From positions 1 through 64,000 of the forward strand of contig NZ_UAVD01000031.1 of assembly GCF_900460065.1 (NCBI RefSeq): a DNA stretch of 64,000 nucleotides, in the 5' to 3' direction. The notes under the pieces were generated by a model. That model did no database searches. It had not been told where the DNA came from and saw nothing but the letters and a program-made list of their open reading frames with translations. A program made the translations under genes and the position numbers. The stretch is from Streptomyces griseus. GTDB lineage: Bacteria; Actinomycetota; Actinomycetes; Streptomycetales; Streptomycetaceae. Within the stretch, counting starts at the first letter, position 1, and each line of letters starts with the position of its first letter. Shown here piece by piece: positions 38,000 through 45,787 of this stretch.

Positions 38000-39076
38000 T
38001 CAGCGGGCCCGGGGAGCCTCGGCCCCGCACGGGGCAGGGGCGGCGGTCTCGCTGCGCGCGGGCGGCACGCCCAGCACCGTCTCCTCCAGATACTCCTCGG
38101 GTTCCTCGTACTGGCCCACGTCGGCGGGGTTGTAGCGCGGCGTCTGCCGGGACCAGTCCAGGTTGCCGCGCATCCAGCTCCGCATCCCGTCAAGGTAGGG
38201 AACCAGCATCCCGGACAGCTCCGGATACAGCTCCAGCAGCTCGTCCTCGGCGGTCAGGAACCGCTCGGTCTCCATCGCGAGGCGCTCCGCGACGTGGTCC
38301 AGCGCCTGCTGTTCCCCGAGCCCCCGGTGGTGGCGGACCAGGTGGACGAGGTTGTGGATCTCGCCGAGCACCTGCTCCTTCTCGAAGGAGTACACGTCGT
38401 TGGCCCAGCACACGTGGTTGCAGGCGGCTTCCAGCGCGGTGATGAAGCGGGGGTCGTTGTGGACCGACTCCGGGGCGTCGATGCCCGCGACGATCTCTAT
38501 GAGGTCCATGCAGACGTGGATGGCCCCGGTGTGACGGCGCTTGGCGATGTACGTCTCCTCCGAGGGCACCACGTCCTCGGCGCGGTTCCCCGCCTCCCAG
38601 GTCGTGGCGGTCGTGAGGTAGGTGACCAGGTGCCAGGCGAACCGGGTCCGCCAGTGCGGGGCCGCTTCCGGCATCGTGCGTTTCCACAGGTCCACCAGGG
38701 CCGTCACGGCGGCCGGGGCGTCCTCGTCCGGCAGCACCTCGGGGGCGGAGCCGTCGACCACCGCGCGCATCCGGTCGACGACATCTCTCACCCGGTCGGG
38801 TGAACGCCCGAGGTGGCCGTCGTCGAGCTGGTCGTCGACGAGGAACAGCCAGACGAACCAGTCGGCCACCAGATCGAGGTGTTCCTCGTCGGCCGTCGGG
38901 TAGACCATGCCGACGAACGCCCCGAAATCGGCTTGTTCGAATCGGTTCCTCGCGGACTCGCGGTGGACCAGACCCGTCCGTCTGGTCCAGCTGTCCAGAT
39001 GCCCACGGGTGTGCGCCACGTGCGGGTTGGTCCGCTGCGGGAACGGGCAGTAGATGTCCGGCAGTTCGCTGTCCAC
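38000..39076 (-). CDS. Class I terpene synthase (probable sesquiterpene cyclase)
   Basis: A 358-residue protein. The Mg-binding aspartate-rich motif is FLVDDQLDDG, at about residue 85. The NSE triad is complete in WANDVYSFEKE (Asn, Ser, Glu), about 140 residues later. An Arg-Tyr near the C-terminus (QTPRYN) matches the closing motif of bacterial terpene cyclases. Such enzymes ionise farnesyl or geranyl diphosphate and cyclise it. Size and the single domain point to a mono- or sesquiterpene synthase rather than the two-domain geosmin synthase. No prenyltransferase or P450 is adjacent. GTG 39076 is my start, preceded at some distance by GGAGAGG; TTG 39103 is the alternative. The product cannot be predicted by eye. 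Confidence 0.9.
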   Translation of the reverse strand: MDSELPDIYCPFPQRTNPHVAHTRGHLDSWTRRTGLVHRESARNRFEQADFGAFVGMVYPTADEEHLDLVADWFVWLFLVDDQLDDGHLGRSPDRVRDVVDRMRAVVDGSAPEVLPDEDAPAAVTALVDLWKRTMPEAAPHWRTRFAWHLVTYLTTATTWEAGNRAEDVVPSEETYIAKRRHTGAIHVCMDLIEIVAGIDAPESVHNDPRFITALEAACNHVCWANDVYSFEKEQVLGEIHNLVHLVRHHRGLGEQQALDHVAERLAMETERFLTAEDELLELYPELSGMLVPYLDGMRSWMRGNLDWSRQTPRYNPADVGQYEEPEEYLEETVLGVPPARSETAAPAPCGAEAPRAR

Positions 39077-39206
39077 AGGCGGATCGGGATCCTCTCCGGT
39101 CAAACGGTGTGCCCCAGGGTGCCGACGAGCCGGATCGACACTCCGGACACCCCCGAGACCTGCGGGTTTGAAGCTACCTGACCCCTTGTCACGCGGTCCA
39201 GAGACG

Positions 39207-39224
39207 GTGATCACGAATGATTCG
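39207..39224. promoter_or_regulatory. Two overlapping palindromes in the terpene synthase/guaB1 divergent region
   Basis: GTGATCAC (39207-39214) runs directly into CGAATGATTCG (39214-39224). The patch is lower in GC than its surroundings and lies about 130 bp upstream of the terpene synthase start. It is a candidate operator. Confidence 0.35.
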
Positions 39225-39275
39225 AATCCCGTTCGGGTAGGGTCCGTGGGTAAGGCAGGTTCCACTTGCCCGGAG

Positions 39276-39322
39276 CCCCCGGCCGCCTCTTCGGAGGAAG
39301 AGACGAACGCGGGGGTCTTTTG
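39276..39322 (+). promoter_or_regulatory. Terminator-like attenuator candidate in the guaB1 leader
   Basis: CCCCCG (39276-39281) can pair with CGGGGG (39310-39315), enclosing a CCTC-TTCG-GAGG hairpin with a stable UUCG tetraloop. The outer stem is followed by TCTTTTG, an unusually good T-run for this genome. It lies about 50 bases before the guaB1 start, so read-through may be regulated. Confidence 0.45.
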
Positions 39323-39374
39323 TTGTGTCTTCGTGGAAACGACCTGCACCGTTTCGTATGAAAAAATGAGTGTT

Positions 39375-40841
39375 ATGCGTTTTCTTGAGCCGGGCACCGG
39401 TCGCTACACAGAGTCCCCCGCGGTCCCGTACGACCTCACGTACGACGATGTCTTCATGGTCCCGGGCCGCTCCGCGGTCGGCTCCCGGCAGGGTGTGGAC
39501 CTCTCGTCGCCCGACGGGACCGGCACCACGATTCCGCTCGTGGTCGCCAACATGACCGCCATCGCGGGCCGCCGGATGGCCGAAACCGTCGCCCGCCGGG
39601 GCGGCCTCGTCGTCATCCCCCAGGACATTCCGATCGAGGTCGTCACCGACGTCATCTCCTGGGTGAAGACGCGCCACCTCGTCCTCGACACCCCGATCGA
39701 GCTGGCCCCCGGCCAGACCGTCGCCGACGCGCTGTCCCTGCTGCCCAAGCGGGCCCACGGCGCGGGCGTCGTCGTCGACGCCGACCGCCGTCCGGTGGGC
39801 GTCGTCACCGACCACGACCTCACGGGCGTCGACCGCTTCACCCAGCTCTCCGAGGTCATGTCCAAGGACCTGGTGCTGCTCGACGCGGACATCGACCCGC
39901 GCGACGCCTTCAACAAGCTCGACGGCGCCAACCGCAAGCTCGCCCCCGCGGTCGACGCGCAGGGGCGCCTCGTCGGCATACTCACCCGCAAGGCCGCCCT
40001 GCGCGCCACGCTCTACACCCCCGCCACCGACGCCGAGGGCAAGCTGCGCATCGCGGCCGCCGTCGGCATCAACGGGGACGTGGCCGGCAAGGCCGAGCAG
40101 CTCCTGGACGCGGGCGCCGACGTCCTGGTCGTGGACACCGCCCACGGCCACCAGGAGTCCATGATCAGCGCGGTGAAGGCCGTCCGGGCGCTCGACCCGC
40201 GGGTGCCGATCGTCGCGGGCAACATCGTCGCCGCCGAGGGCGTGCGCGACCTGATCGAGGCGGGCGCGGACATCATCAAGGTCGGCGTCGGCCCGGGCGC
40301 CATGTGCACCACCCGGATGATGACCGGCGTCGGCCGCCCGCAGTTCTCCGCCGTCCTGGAGTGCGCCGCCGAGGCGAGGAAGCACGGCAAGCACGTCTGG
40401 GCGGACGGCGGCGTCCGGCACCCGCGCGACGTCGCGATGGCGCTCGCCGCGGGCGCGTCCAACGTGATGATCGGCTCCTGGTTCGCGGGGACGTACGAGT
40501 CGCCCGGCGACCTCCAGCAGTCCGCCGACGGCCGCTTCTACAAGGAGTCCTTCGGGATGGCCTCGGCCCGCGCCGTGAAGAACCGCACCTCGGACGAGTC
40601 CGCGTACGACCGCGCCCGCAAGGCCCTCTTCGAGGAGGGCATCTCCACCTCGCGGATGTTCCTCGACCCGACCCGCCCGGGAGTCGAGGACCTCATCGAC
40701 TCGATCATCGCGGGCGTCCGCTCCTCCTGCACCTACGCCGGGGCCGGCTCCCTCGCGGAGTTCGCCGAGAAGGCGGTCGTCGGCGTCCAGAGCGCCGCCG
40801 GATACGCCGAGGGCAAGCCGCTCCACGCCAGCTGGAGTTGA
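39375..40841 (+). CDS. guaB1: GuaB1-family IMP dehydrogenase-related protein (probable GMP reductase)
   Basis: A 488-residue TIM-barrel protein with an internal CBS-domain pair (about residues 95-205). The catalytic loop reads KVGVGPGAMCTTRMMTGVGRP with the active Cys, and the barrel start is YDLTYDDVFMVPGRSAVGSR. The set resembles actinobacterial GuaB1 rather than true IMP dehydrogenase. The mycobacterial member has been reported as a CBS-regulated GMP reductase, converting GMP to IMP. ATG 39375 matches the family N-terminus; ATG 39366 would add three residues. A terminator-like element in the leader suggests attenuation by a purine signal, which is untested. Confidence 0.88.
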   Translation: MRFLEPGTGRYTESPAVPYDLTYDDVFMVPGRSAVGSRQGVDLSSPDGTGTTIPLVVANMTAIAGRRMAETVARRGGLVVIPQDIPIEVVTDVISWVKTRHLVLDTPIELAPGQTVADALSLLPKRAHGAGVVVDADRRPVGVVTDHDLTGVDRFTQLSEVMSKDLVLLDADIDPRDAFNKLDGANRKLAPAVDAQGRLVGILTRKAALRATLYTPATDAEGKLRIAAAVGINGDVAGKAEQLLDAGADVLVVDTAHGHQESMISAVKAVRALDPRVPIVAGNIVAAEGVRDLIEAGADIIKVGVGPGAMCTTRMMTGVGRPQFSAVLECAAEARKHGKHVWADGGVRHPRDVAMALAAGASNVMIGSWFAGTYESPGDLQQSADGRFYKESFGMASARAVKNRTSDESAYDRARKALFEEGISTSRMFLDPTRPGVEDLIDSIIAGVRSSCTYAGAGSLAEFAEKAVVGVQSAAGYAEGKPLHASWS

Positions 40842-40861
40842 TCCCCGAATCGCCGCAACGC

Positions 40862-40900
40862 CCCTGCCCCTTCCGGAGCTTCCAGCCGGAGGGGGCAGGG
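40862..40900 (+). terminator. Terminator after guaB1
   Basis: A 15-bp stem (40862-40876 with 40886-40900), one G-T wobble and a nine-base loop, 20 bp after the stop. Confidence 0.8.
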
Positions 40901-40933
40901 CCGTTTCCGGGACTTCGGACACGGGTCGGGGCC

Positions 40934-40972
40934 GCGCTTCAACTTCGTTTAATGGTAAGTAATATGAAGCGC
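40934..40972 (+). promoter_or_regulatory. Promoter flanked by an exact inverted repeat, upstream of the aldehyde dehydrogenase
   Basis: GCGCTTCA (40934-40941) and TGAAGCGC (40965-40972) are exact complements 23 bases apart. Between them are CTTCAA (40937-40942) and TAATAT (40960-40965), spaced 17 bases, in an AT-rich patch rare for this window. It looks like a regulated promoter. Confidence 0.5.
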
Positions 40973-41007
40973 ACTCAGCTACCCGCCTCTCTGCGGTAAG
41001 GGATCTC

Positions 41008-42465
41008 ATGTCCTTCTTCACTGACCTGGCCCACCAGTACATCGACGGCGAGTGGAGGCCGGGGAAGGGGTCCTGGGACATCATCGACTTCAACCCGTTC
41101 GACGGGGAGAAGCTCGCCTCGATCCCCGTCGCCACGGCCGACGAGGTCGACCAGGCCTACCGCGCCGCCGAGCGCGCCCAGCAGGCGTGGGCGGACACCA
41201 ACCCGTACAGCAGGCGGACCGTCCTGGAGAAGGCGCTGCACCTCGTCGAGGAGCGTGAGCCGGAGATCAGCGACGCGATCGTCGCCGAGCTCGGCGGCAC
41301 CCGGCTGAAGGCCGCCTTCGAACTCCACCTGGCCAAGGAGTTCCTCCGCGAGGCCATCCAGCTGGCGCTGCGCCCCGCCGGACAGATCCTCCCCTCGCCG
41401 ACCGAGGGCAAGGAGAACCGGGTCTACCGGGTGCCCGTCGGGGTCGTCGGCGTGATCAGCCCGTTCAACTTCCCGTTCCTGCTCTCCCTCAAGTCCGTCG
41501 CCCCCGCGCTGGCCCTCGGCAACGCCGTCGTCCTCAAGCCGCACCAGAACACCCCCATCTGCGGCGGCACCCTGCTGGCCAGGATCTTCGAGGACGCCGG
41601 GCTGCCCGCCGGGCTGCTGAACGTCGTGATCACCGACATCGCGGAGATCGGCGACACCCTGCTGGAGCACCCCGTGCCCCAGGTCATCTCCTTCACCGGC
41701 TCGGACAAGGTCGGCCGGCACGTCGCCACGGTCTGCGCCCGGAACCTCAAGCGCGCCGTCCTCGAACTCGGCGGCAACAGCGCCCTGATCGTGCTCGACG
41801 ACGCGGACGTGGACTACGCCGTCGACGCGGCGGTCTTCAGCCGGTACGTCCACCAGGGCCAGGTCTGCATGGCCGCCAACCGCATCCTGGTCGACCGTGC
41901 GGTGGAGGCGGAGTTCACCGAGAAGTTCGTCGCCAAGGTCGCCTCGCTCACCGTCGGCGACCCGGCCGACCCGGCCACCCAGATCGGCCCGCTGATCAAC
42001 TCCTCGCAGGCCGAGTCCATCTCCAAGCTCGTCGACCAGACCGTGGCGGCCGGGGCGACGGCCCTGCTGCACGGCACCGCCGACGGCAACCTGGTCAGCC
42101 CCTCCGTGCTGACCGGCCTCGCCGCCGACTCACCCGTCCTGCACCAGGAGATCTTCGGCCCCGTCGCCCTGCTGGTGCCCTTCGACGGCGAGGACGAGGC
42201 CGTCCGCATCGCCAACGACACCCCGTACGGCCTCAGCGGAGCCGTCCACACCGGCAACATCGAGCGCGGGGTGCGGATCGGCCAGCGCATCCACACCGGC
42301 ATGATCCACATCAACGACGGCACCGTCCACGACGAGCCGATCGTCCCCTTCGGCGGCGAGAAGGGATCCGGCCTGGGCCGTCTGAACGGCGACGCGATGG
42401 TCGAGGCCTTCACCACCCAGAAGTGGATCTCCATCCAGCACGGCCGCTCGCGGTTCCCCTTCTGA
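41008..42465 (+). CDS. NAD(P)-dependent aldehyde dehydrogenase (benzaldehyde/vanillin dehydrogenase-like)
   Basis: A 485-residue member of the aldehyde dehydrogenase superfamily. The cofactor-binding region has GVVGVISPFNFPFLLSLKSV and SFTGSDKVGRHVA. The catalytic pair is Glu253 in LELGGNSA and Cys287 in GQVCMAANR. HQEIFGPVALLVPF and the C-terminal PFGGEKGSGLGRLNG are standard. The pattern (ISPFNFPF, HDEPIVPFGGEK) recalls aromatic-aldehyde dehydrogenases. Downstream Lrp, nitrilase and amine oxidase genes suggest aromatic amine or amino-acid catabolism. The substrate is inferred only. Confidence 0.93.
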   Translation: MSFFTDLAHQYIDGEWRPGKGSWDIIDFNPFDGEKLASIPVATADEVDQAYRAAERAQQAWADTNPYSRRTVLEKALHLVEEREPEISDAIVAELGGTRLKAAFELHLAKEFLREAIQLALRPAGQILPSPTEGKENRVYRVPVGVVGVISPFNFPFLLSLKSVAPALALGNAVVLKPHQNTPICGGTLLARIFEDAGLPAGLLNVVITDIAEIGDTLLEHPVPQVISFTGSDKVGRHVATVCARNLKRAVLELGGNSALIVLDDADVDYAVDAAVFSRYVHQGQVCMAANRILVDRAVEAEFTEKFVAKVASLTVGDPADPATQIGPLINSSQAESISKLVDQTVAAGATALLHGTADGNLVSPSVLTGLAADSPVLHQEIFGPVALLVPFDGEDEAVRIANDTPYGLSGAVHTGNIERGVRIGQRIHTGMIHINDGTVHDEPIVPFGGEKGSGLGRLNGDAMVEAFTTQKWISIQHGRSRFPF

Positions 42466-42471
42466 GCGCCT

Positions 42472-42497
42472 CCCCGCCCGGTCCCGGCCGGGCGGGG
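42472..42497 (+). terminator. Hairpin after the aldehyde dehydrogenase
   Basis: A perfect 10-bp stem (42472-42481 with 42488-42497) and TCCCGG loop immediately after the stop. Confidence 0.7.
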
Positions 42498-42539
42498 CCA
42501 TCGCGCCGGGCACGCCCGGGACGGCGGCGCATGGTCTAC

Positions 42540-42569
42540 TGCGGGAGGCGGCACGTTCCGCCTCCCGCA
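42540..42569. terminator. Second hairpin upstream of the Lrp gene
   Basis: A perfect 12-bp stem (42540-42551 with 42558-42569) and six-base loop, 37 bases before the Lrp start. It could be a second terminator or a leader or operator element for the regulator. Confidence 0.5.
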
Positions 42570-42605
42570 AGCCGACCCCATCGCAGAGATAGTGAACCGC
42601 CCGAC

Positions 42606-43064
42606 GTGCGCCTGAACGACCTCGACGAACGCATCGTCCACGCCCTCGCCGAAGACGCCCGGCGCTCCTACGCCGACATCGGCGCGATCGTCGGCCTCTC
42701 CGCCCCCGCCGTGAAACGCCGCGTCGACCGGCTGCGGGCCGAGGGTGCGATCACCGGCTTCACCGTGCGGGTCGACCCGGCGGCGCTCGGCTGGGAGACC
42801 GAGGGCTTCATCGAGATCTACTGCAGCCGCAACACCTCCCCGGACGCCATCAAGCAGGGCCTCGCCCGCTACCCGGAGATCGCCTCGGCCTCCACGGTGA
42901 CCGGCGAGGCGGACGCCGTGGTGCAGGTCTTCGCCGCCGACATGCGCCACTTCGAACAGGTCCTGGAGCGCATCGCGGGAGAGCCGTACGTCGAGCGGAC
43001 CAAGTCCGTCCTGGTGCTCTCGCCGCTGCTGCGCCGATACTCCGCAGAGGCCCCGCCGGCCTGA
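42606..43064 (+). CDS. Lrp/AsnC-family transcriptional regulator
   Basis: A 152-residue protein from GTG 42606. The N-terminal helix-turn-helix (LDERIVHALAEDARRSYADI, GLSAPAVKRRVDRL) and the C-terminal RAM/AsnC ligand-binding beta-alpha-beta domain (VTGEADAVVQVFAADMRHFE) are clear. Lrp proteins sense amino acids. Next to a nitrilase and an amino-acid/amine oxidase gene, it probably controls their expression in response to an aromatic amino acid. A longer frame from 42423 is not supported. Confidence 0.94.
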   Translation: MRLNDLDERIVHALAEDARRSYADIGAIVGLSAPAVKRRVDRLRAEGAITGFTVRVDPAALGWETEGFIEIYCSRNTSPDAIKQGLARYPEIASASTVTGEADAVVQVFAADMRHFEQVLERIAGEPYVERTKSVLVLSPLLRRYSAEAPPA

Positions 43065-43248
43065 AACGGGTGGCGCACATCACCCGGCTGACCTGCGGCG
43101 ATGCCCGACGCAACGATTCGCCGCCCGGAACCCTCGCCGCGCAACGAATCGACGGTCGACGCGCAACACTCGCGCCTTGTCCGGGCCGATCCGGGCCGCG
43201 TACCTTCGATACGTCTCCCCACCCCGCCCGCACCGTCCGAGGTCAGCC

Positions 43249-44046
43249 ATGCCGTCGTTGCGCACCGCCCTGCTCCAGAGCTCCGGACGGCCCGGCGCCG
43301 TCGCCGAGAACCTGAAGACGCTCGACGAGGCCGCCGCCCGGGCCGCCGACGCGGGAGCCCGGCTGCTGGTGGCGCCCGAGCTGTTCCTCACCGGATACGC
43401 CATCGGCGACGCCGTGCCCGAGCTGGCCGAGCCCGCCGAAGGCCCCGGCGCCCGGGCGATCGCCGAGATCGCCGTACGCCACGGCCTCGCCGTCCACTAC
43501 GGCTACCCGGAGCGCGACGGGGAGCGGATCTTCAACGCCTCCCAGCTCATCGGCGCCGACGGCGTCCGGCTCGCGAACTACCGCAAGACCCACCTGTTCG
43601 GCTGCTTCGAGCGGGAATGGTTCACCCCCGGCGAGCAGACCGTCGTCCAGGCCGAGCTCGACGGCCTCCGCATCGGCCTGCTGATCTGCTACGACGTCGA
43701 GTTCCCGGAGAACGTCCGAGCGCACGCCCTGGCCGGCACCGATCTGCTGCTGGTGCCCACCGCGCAGATGCACCCCTTCCAGTTCGTCGCCGAATCCGTC
43801 GTCCCCGTACGGGCCTTCGAGAGCCAGATGTACGTGGCGTACGTCAACCGCACCGGTCCGGAAGGGGAGTTCGAGTTCGTCGGCCTCAGCTGCCTGGCCG
43901 GCCCCGACGGGGTGGTGCGCACCCGCGCCGGACGCGGCGAGGAGCTGGTGATCGGCGAGGTGGACCCGGAGTTCCTGACCGCGTCGCGCGCCGCCAACCC
44001 GTACCTCGCGGACCGCCGCCCCGGCCTCTACGGCTCCCTCACCTGA
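43249..44046 (+). CDS. Nitrilase-superfamily carbon-nitrogen hydrolase (amidase)
   Basis: A 265-residue protein with the complete catalytic triad: Glu44 in APELFLTGY, Lys113 in YRKTHLFG and Cys147 in LICYDVEFPE. Length and motifs place it with the amidase-type members that hydrolyse amides or N-carbamoyl compounds. ATG 43249 was chosen over an upstream GTG-rich extension because the family starts here. It lies 46 bp before a flavin amine oxidase resembling tryptophan/phenylalanine 2-monooxygenases, whose amide product (indole-3-acetamide or phenylacetamide) it could hydrolyse to the acid. Confidence 0.93.
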   Translation: MPSLRTALLQSSGRPGAVAENLKTLDEAAARAADAGARLLVAPELFLTGYAIGDAVPELAEPAEGPGARAIAEIAVRHGLAVHYGYPERDGERIFNASQLIGADGVRLANYRKTHLFGCFEREWFTPGEQTVVQAELDGLRIGLLICYDVEFPENVRAHALAGTDLLLVPTAQMHPFQFVAESVVPVRAFESQMYVAYVNRTGPEGEFEFVGLSCLAGPDGVVRTRAGRGEELVIGEVDPEFLTASRAANPYLADRRPGLYGSLT

Positions 44047-44092
44047 GCCGCCCCCCCCCGAACTTCCGTACCGCGCAAGGAGTCCGTACCCC

Positions 44093-45787
44093 ATGACGTC
44101 CACGGTGCCCAACGCCGTCCAGCACACCGACGCCGCCGCCCCGCCGATCACCATGTTCGGGCCGGACTTCCCCTACGCGTACGACGACTTCCTCGCCCAC
44201 CCGGCGGGCCTCGGGCAGATACCGGCGACCGAGCACGGCCAGGAGGTCGCCGTCATCGGCGGCGGGCTCTCCGGGATCATCGCCGCGTACGAGCTGATGA
44301 AGATGGGCCTCAAGCCCGTCGTCTACGAGGCCGACCGGATCGGCGGCCGGCTGCGCACCGTCGGCTTCGACGGCTGCGACCCCTCGCTCACCGCCGAGAT
44401 GGGCGCCATGCGCTTCCCGCCGTCCTCCACGGCGCTCCAGCACTACATCGACCTGGTGGGCCTGGAGACCCGGCCCTTCCCCAACCCGCTCTCCCCGGCC
44501 ACGCCCTCGACCGTCGTGGACCTCAAGGGCGAGTCGCACTACGCGGAGACCATCGACGACCTGCCGCAGGTCTACCGCGACGTGGCCGAGGCCTGGAGCG
44601 CCTGTCTGGAGGAGGGCGCCGACTTCTCCGACATGAACCGGGCGCTGCGCGAGCGCGACGTCCCGCGGATCCGGGAGATCTGGTCCCAGCTCGTCGAGCG
44701 GCTCGACAACCAGACCTTCTACGGCTTCCTCTGCGACTCCGACGCCTTCACGTCCTTCCGGCACCGTGAGATCTTCGGCCAGGTCGGCTTCGGCACCGGC
44801 GGCTGGGACACCGACTTCCCCAACTCCATCCTGGAGATCCTGCGCGTCGTCTACACCGAGGCCGACGACCACCACCGGGGCATCGTCGGCGGCAGCCAGC
44901 AGCTTCCGCTGCGCCTGTGGGACCGCGAGCCGCGGAAGATCGTGCACTGGCCGCTCGGCACCTCGCTCTCCTCCCTGCACGGCGGCGAGCCGCGCGGCGC
45001 CGTGACCCGGCTGACCCGTACCGCGGGCAACCGCATCACGGTCACCGACGCCACCGGCGACATCCGCACCTTCCGGGCCGCGGTCTTCACCGGCCAGTCC
45101 TGGCTGCTGCTCTCCAAGATCGACTGCGACGACGCGCTTTTCCCGATCGACCACTGGACGGCGATGGAGCGCACCCACTACATGGAGTCGTCCAAGCTGT
45201 TCGTCCCGGTCGACCGGCCGTTCTGGCTGGACAAGGACGCGACCACCGGCCGCGACACCATGTCGATGACGCTCACCGACCGGATGACCCGGGGGACCTA
45301 CCTGCTGGACGACGGCCCGGACAGGCCCGCCGTCATCTGCCTCTCCTACACCTGGTGCGACGACAGCCTGAAGTGGCTGCCGCTCTCCTCGAAGGAGCGC
45401 ATGGAGGTCATGCTCAAGTCGCTCGGGGAGATCTACCCGAACGTCGACGTCCGCAGCCACATCATCGGCAACCCGGTGACCGTCTCCTGGGAGAACGAGC
45501 CCTGGTTCATGGGCGCGTTCAAGGCCAACCTGCCGGGCCACTACCGCTACCAGCGGCGGCTGTTCACCCACTTCATGCAGGACCGGCTGCCCGAGGACAA
45601 GCGGGGCCTCTTCCTCGCCGGGGACGACATCTCCTGGACGGCGGGCTGGGCCGAGGGCGCGGTGCAGACCGCACTGAACGCCGTGTGGGGTGTGATGCAC
45701 CAGTTCGGCGGGGCGACCGACGCGACCAACCCGGGGCCCGGCGACGTCTTCGACGAGATCGCCCCGGTGGAGCTCCCCGAGGACTGA
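44093..45787 (+). CDS. Flavin monoamine oxidase / aromatic L-amino-acid oxidase-like protein
   Basis: A 564-residue FAD protein. The dinucleotide-binding VAVIGGGLSGIIAAYELMKMG lies near residue 50, followed by YEADRIGGRLRTVGFD and GAMRFPPSS (substrate-side GAMR motif). The C-terminal FAD motif is LFLAGDDISWTAGWAEGAVQTAL. This combination, with the N-terminal FPYAYDDFLAHPAG leader, resembles tryptophan 2-monooxygenase and L-phenylalanine oxidase rather than polyamine oxidases. It may decarboxylate and oxidise an aromatic amino acid to an acetamide. With the adjacent nitrilase this forms a possible route to indole-3-acetate or phenylacetate. The product remains inference. Confidence 0.92.
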   Translation: MTSTVPNAVQHTDAAAPPITMFGPDFPYAYDDFLAHPAGLGQIPATEHGQEVAVIGGGLSGIIAAYELMKMGLKPVVYEADRIGGRLRTVGFDGCDPSLTAEMGAMRFPPSSTALQHYIDLVGLETRPFPNPLSPATPSTVVDLKGESHYAETIDDLPQVYRDVAEAWSACLEEGADFSDMNRALRERDVPRIREIWSQLVERLDNQTFYGFLCDSDAFTSFRHREIFGQVGFGTGGWDTDFPNSILEILRVVYTEADDHHRGIVGGSQQLPLRLWDREPRKIVHWPLGTSLSSLHGGEPRGAVTRLTRTAGNRITVTDATGDIRTFRAAVFTGQSWLLLSKIDCDDALFPIDHWTAMERTHYMESSKLFVPVDRPFWLDKDATTGRDTMSMTLTDRMTRGTYLLDDGPDRPAVICLSYTWCDDSLKWLPLSSKERMEVMLKSLGEIYPNVDVRSHIIGNPVTVSWENEPWFMGAFKANLPGHYRYQRRLFTHFMQDRLPEDKRGLFLAGDDISWTAGWAEGAVQTALNAVWGVMHQFGGATDATNPGPGDVFDEIAPVELPED

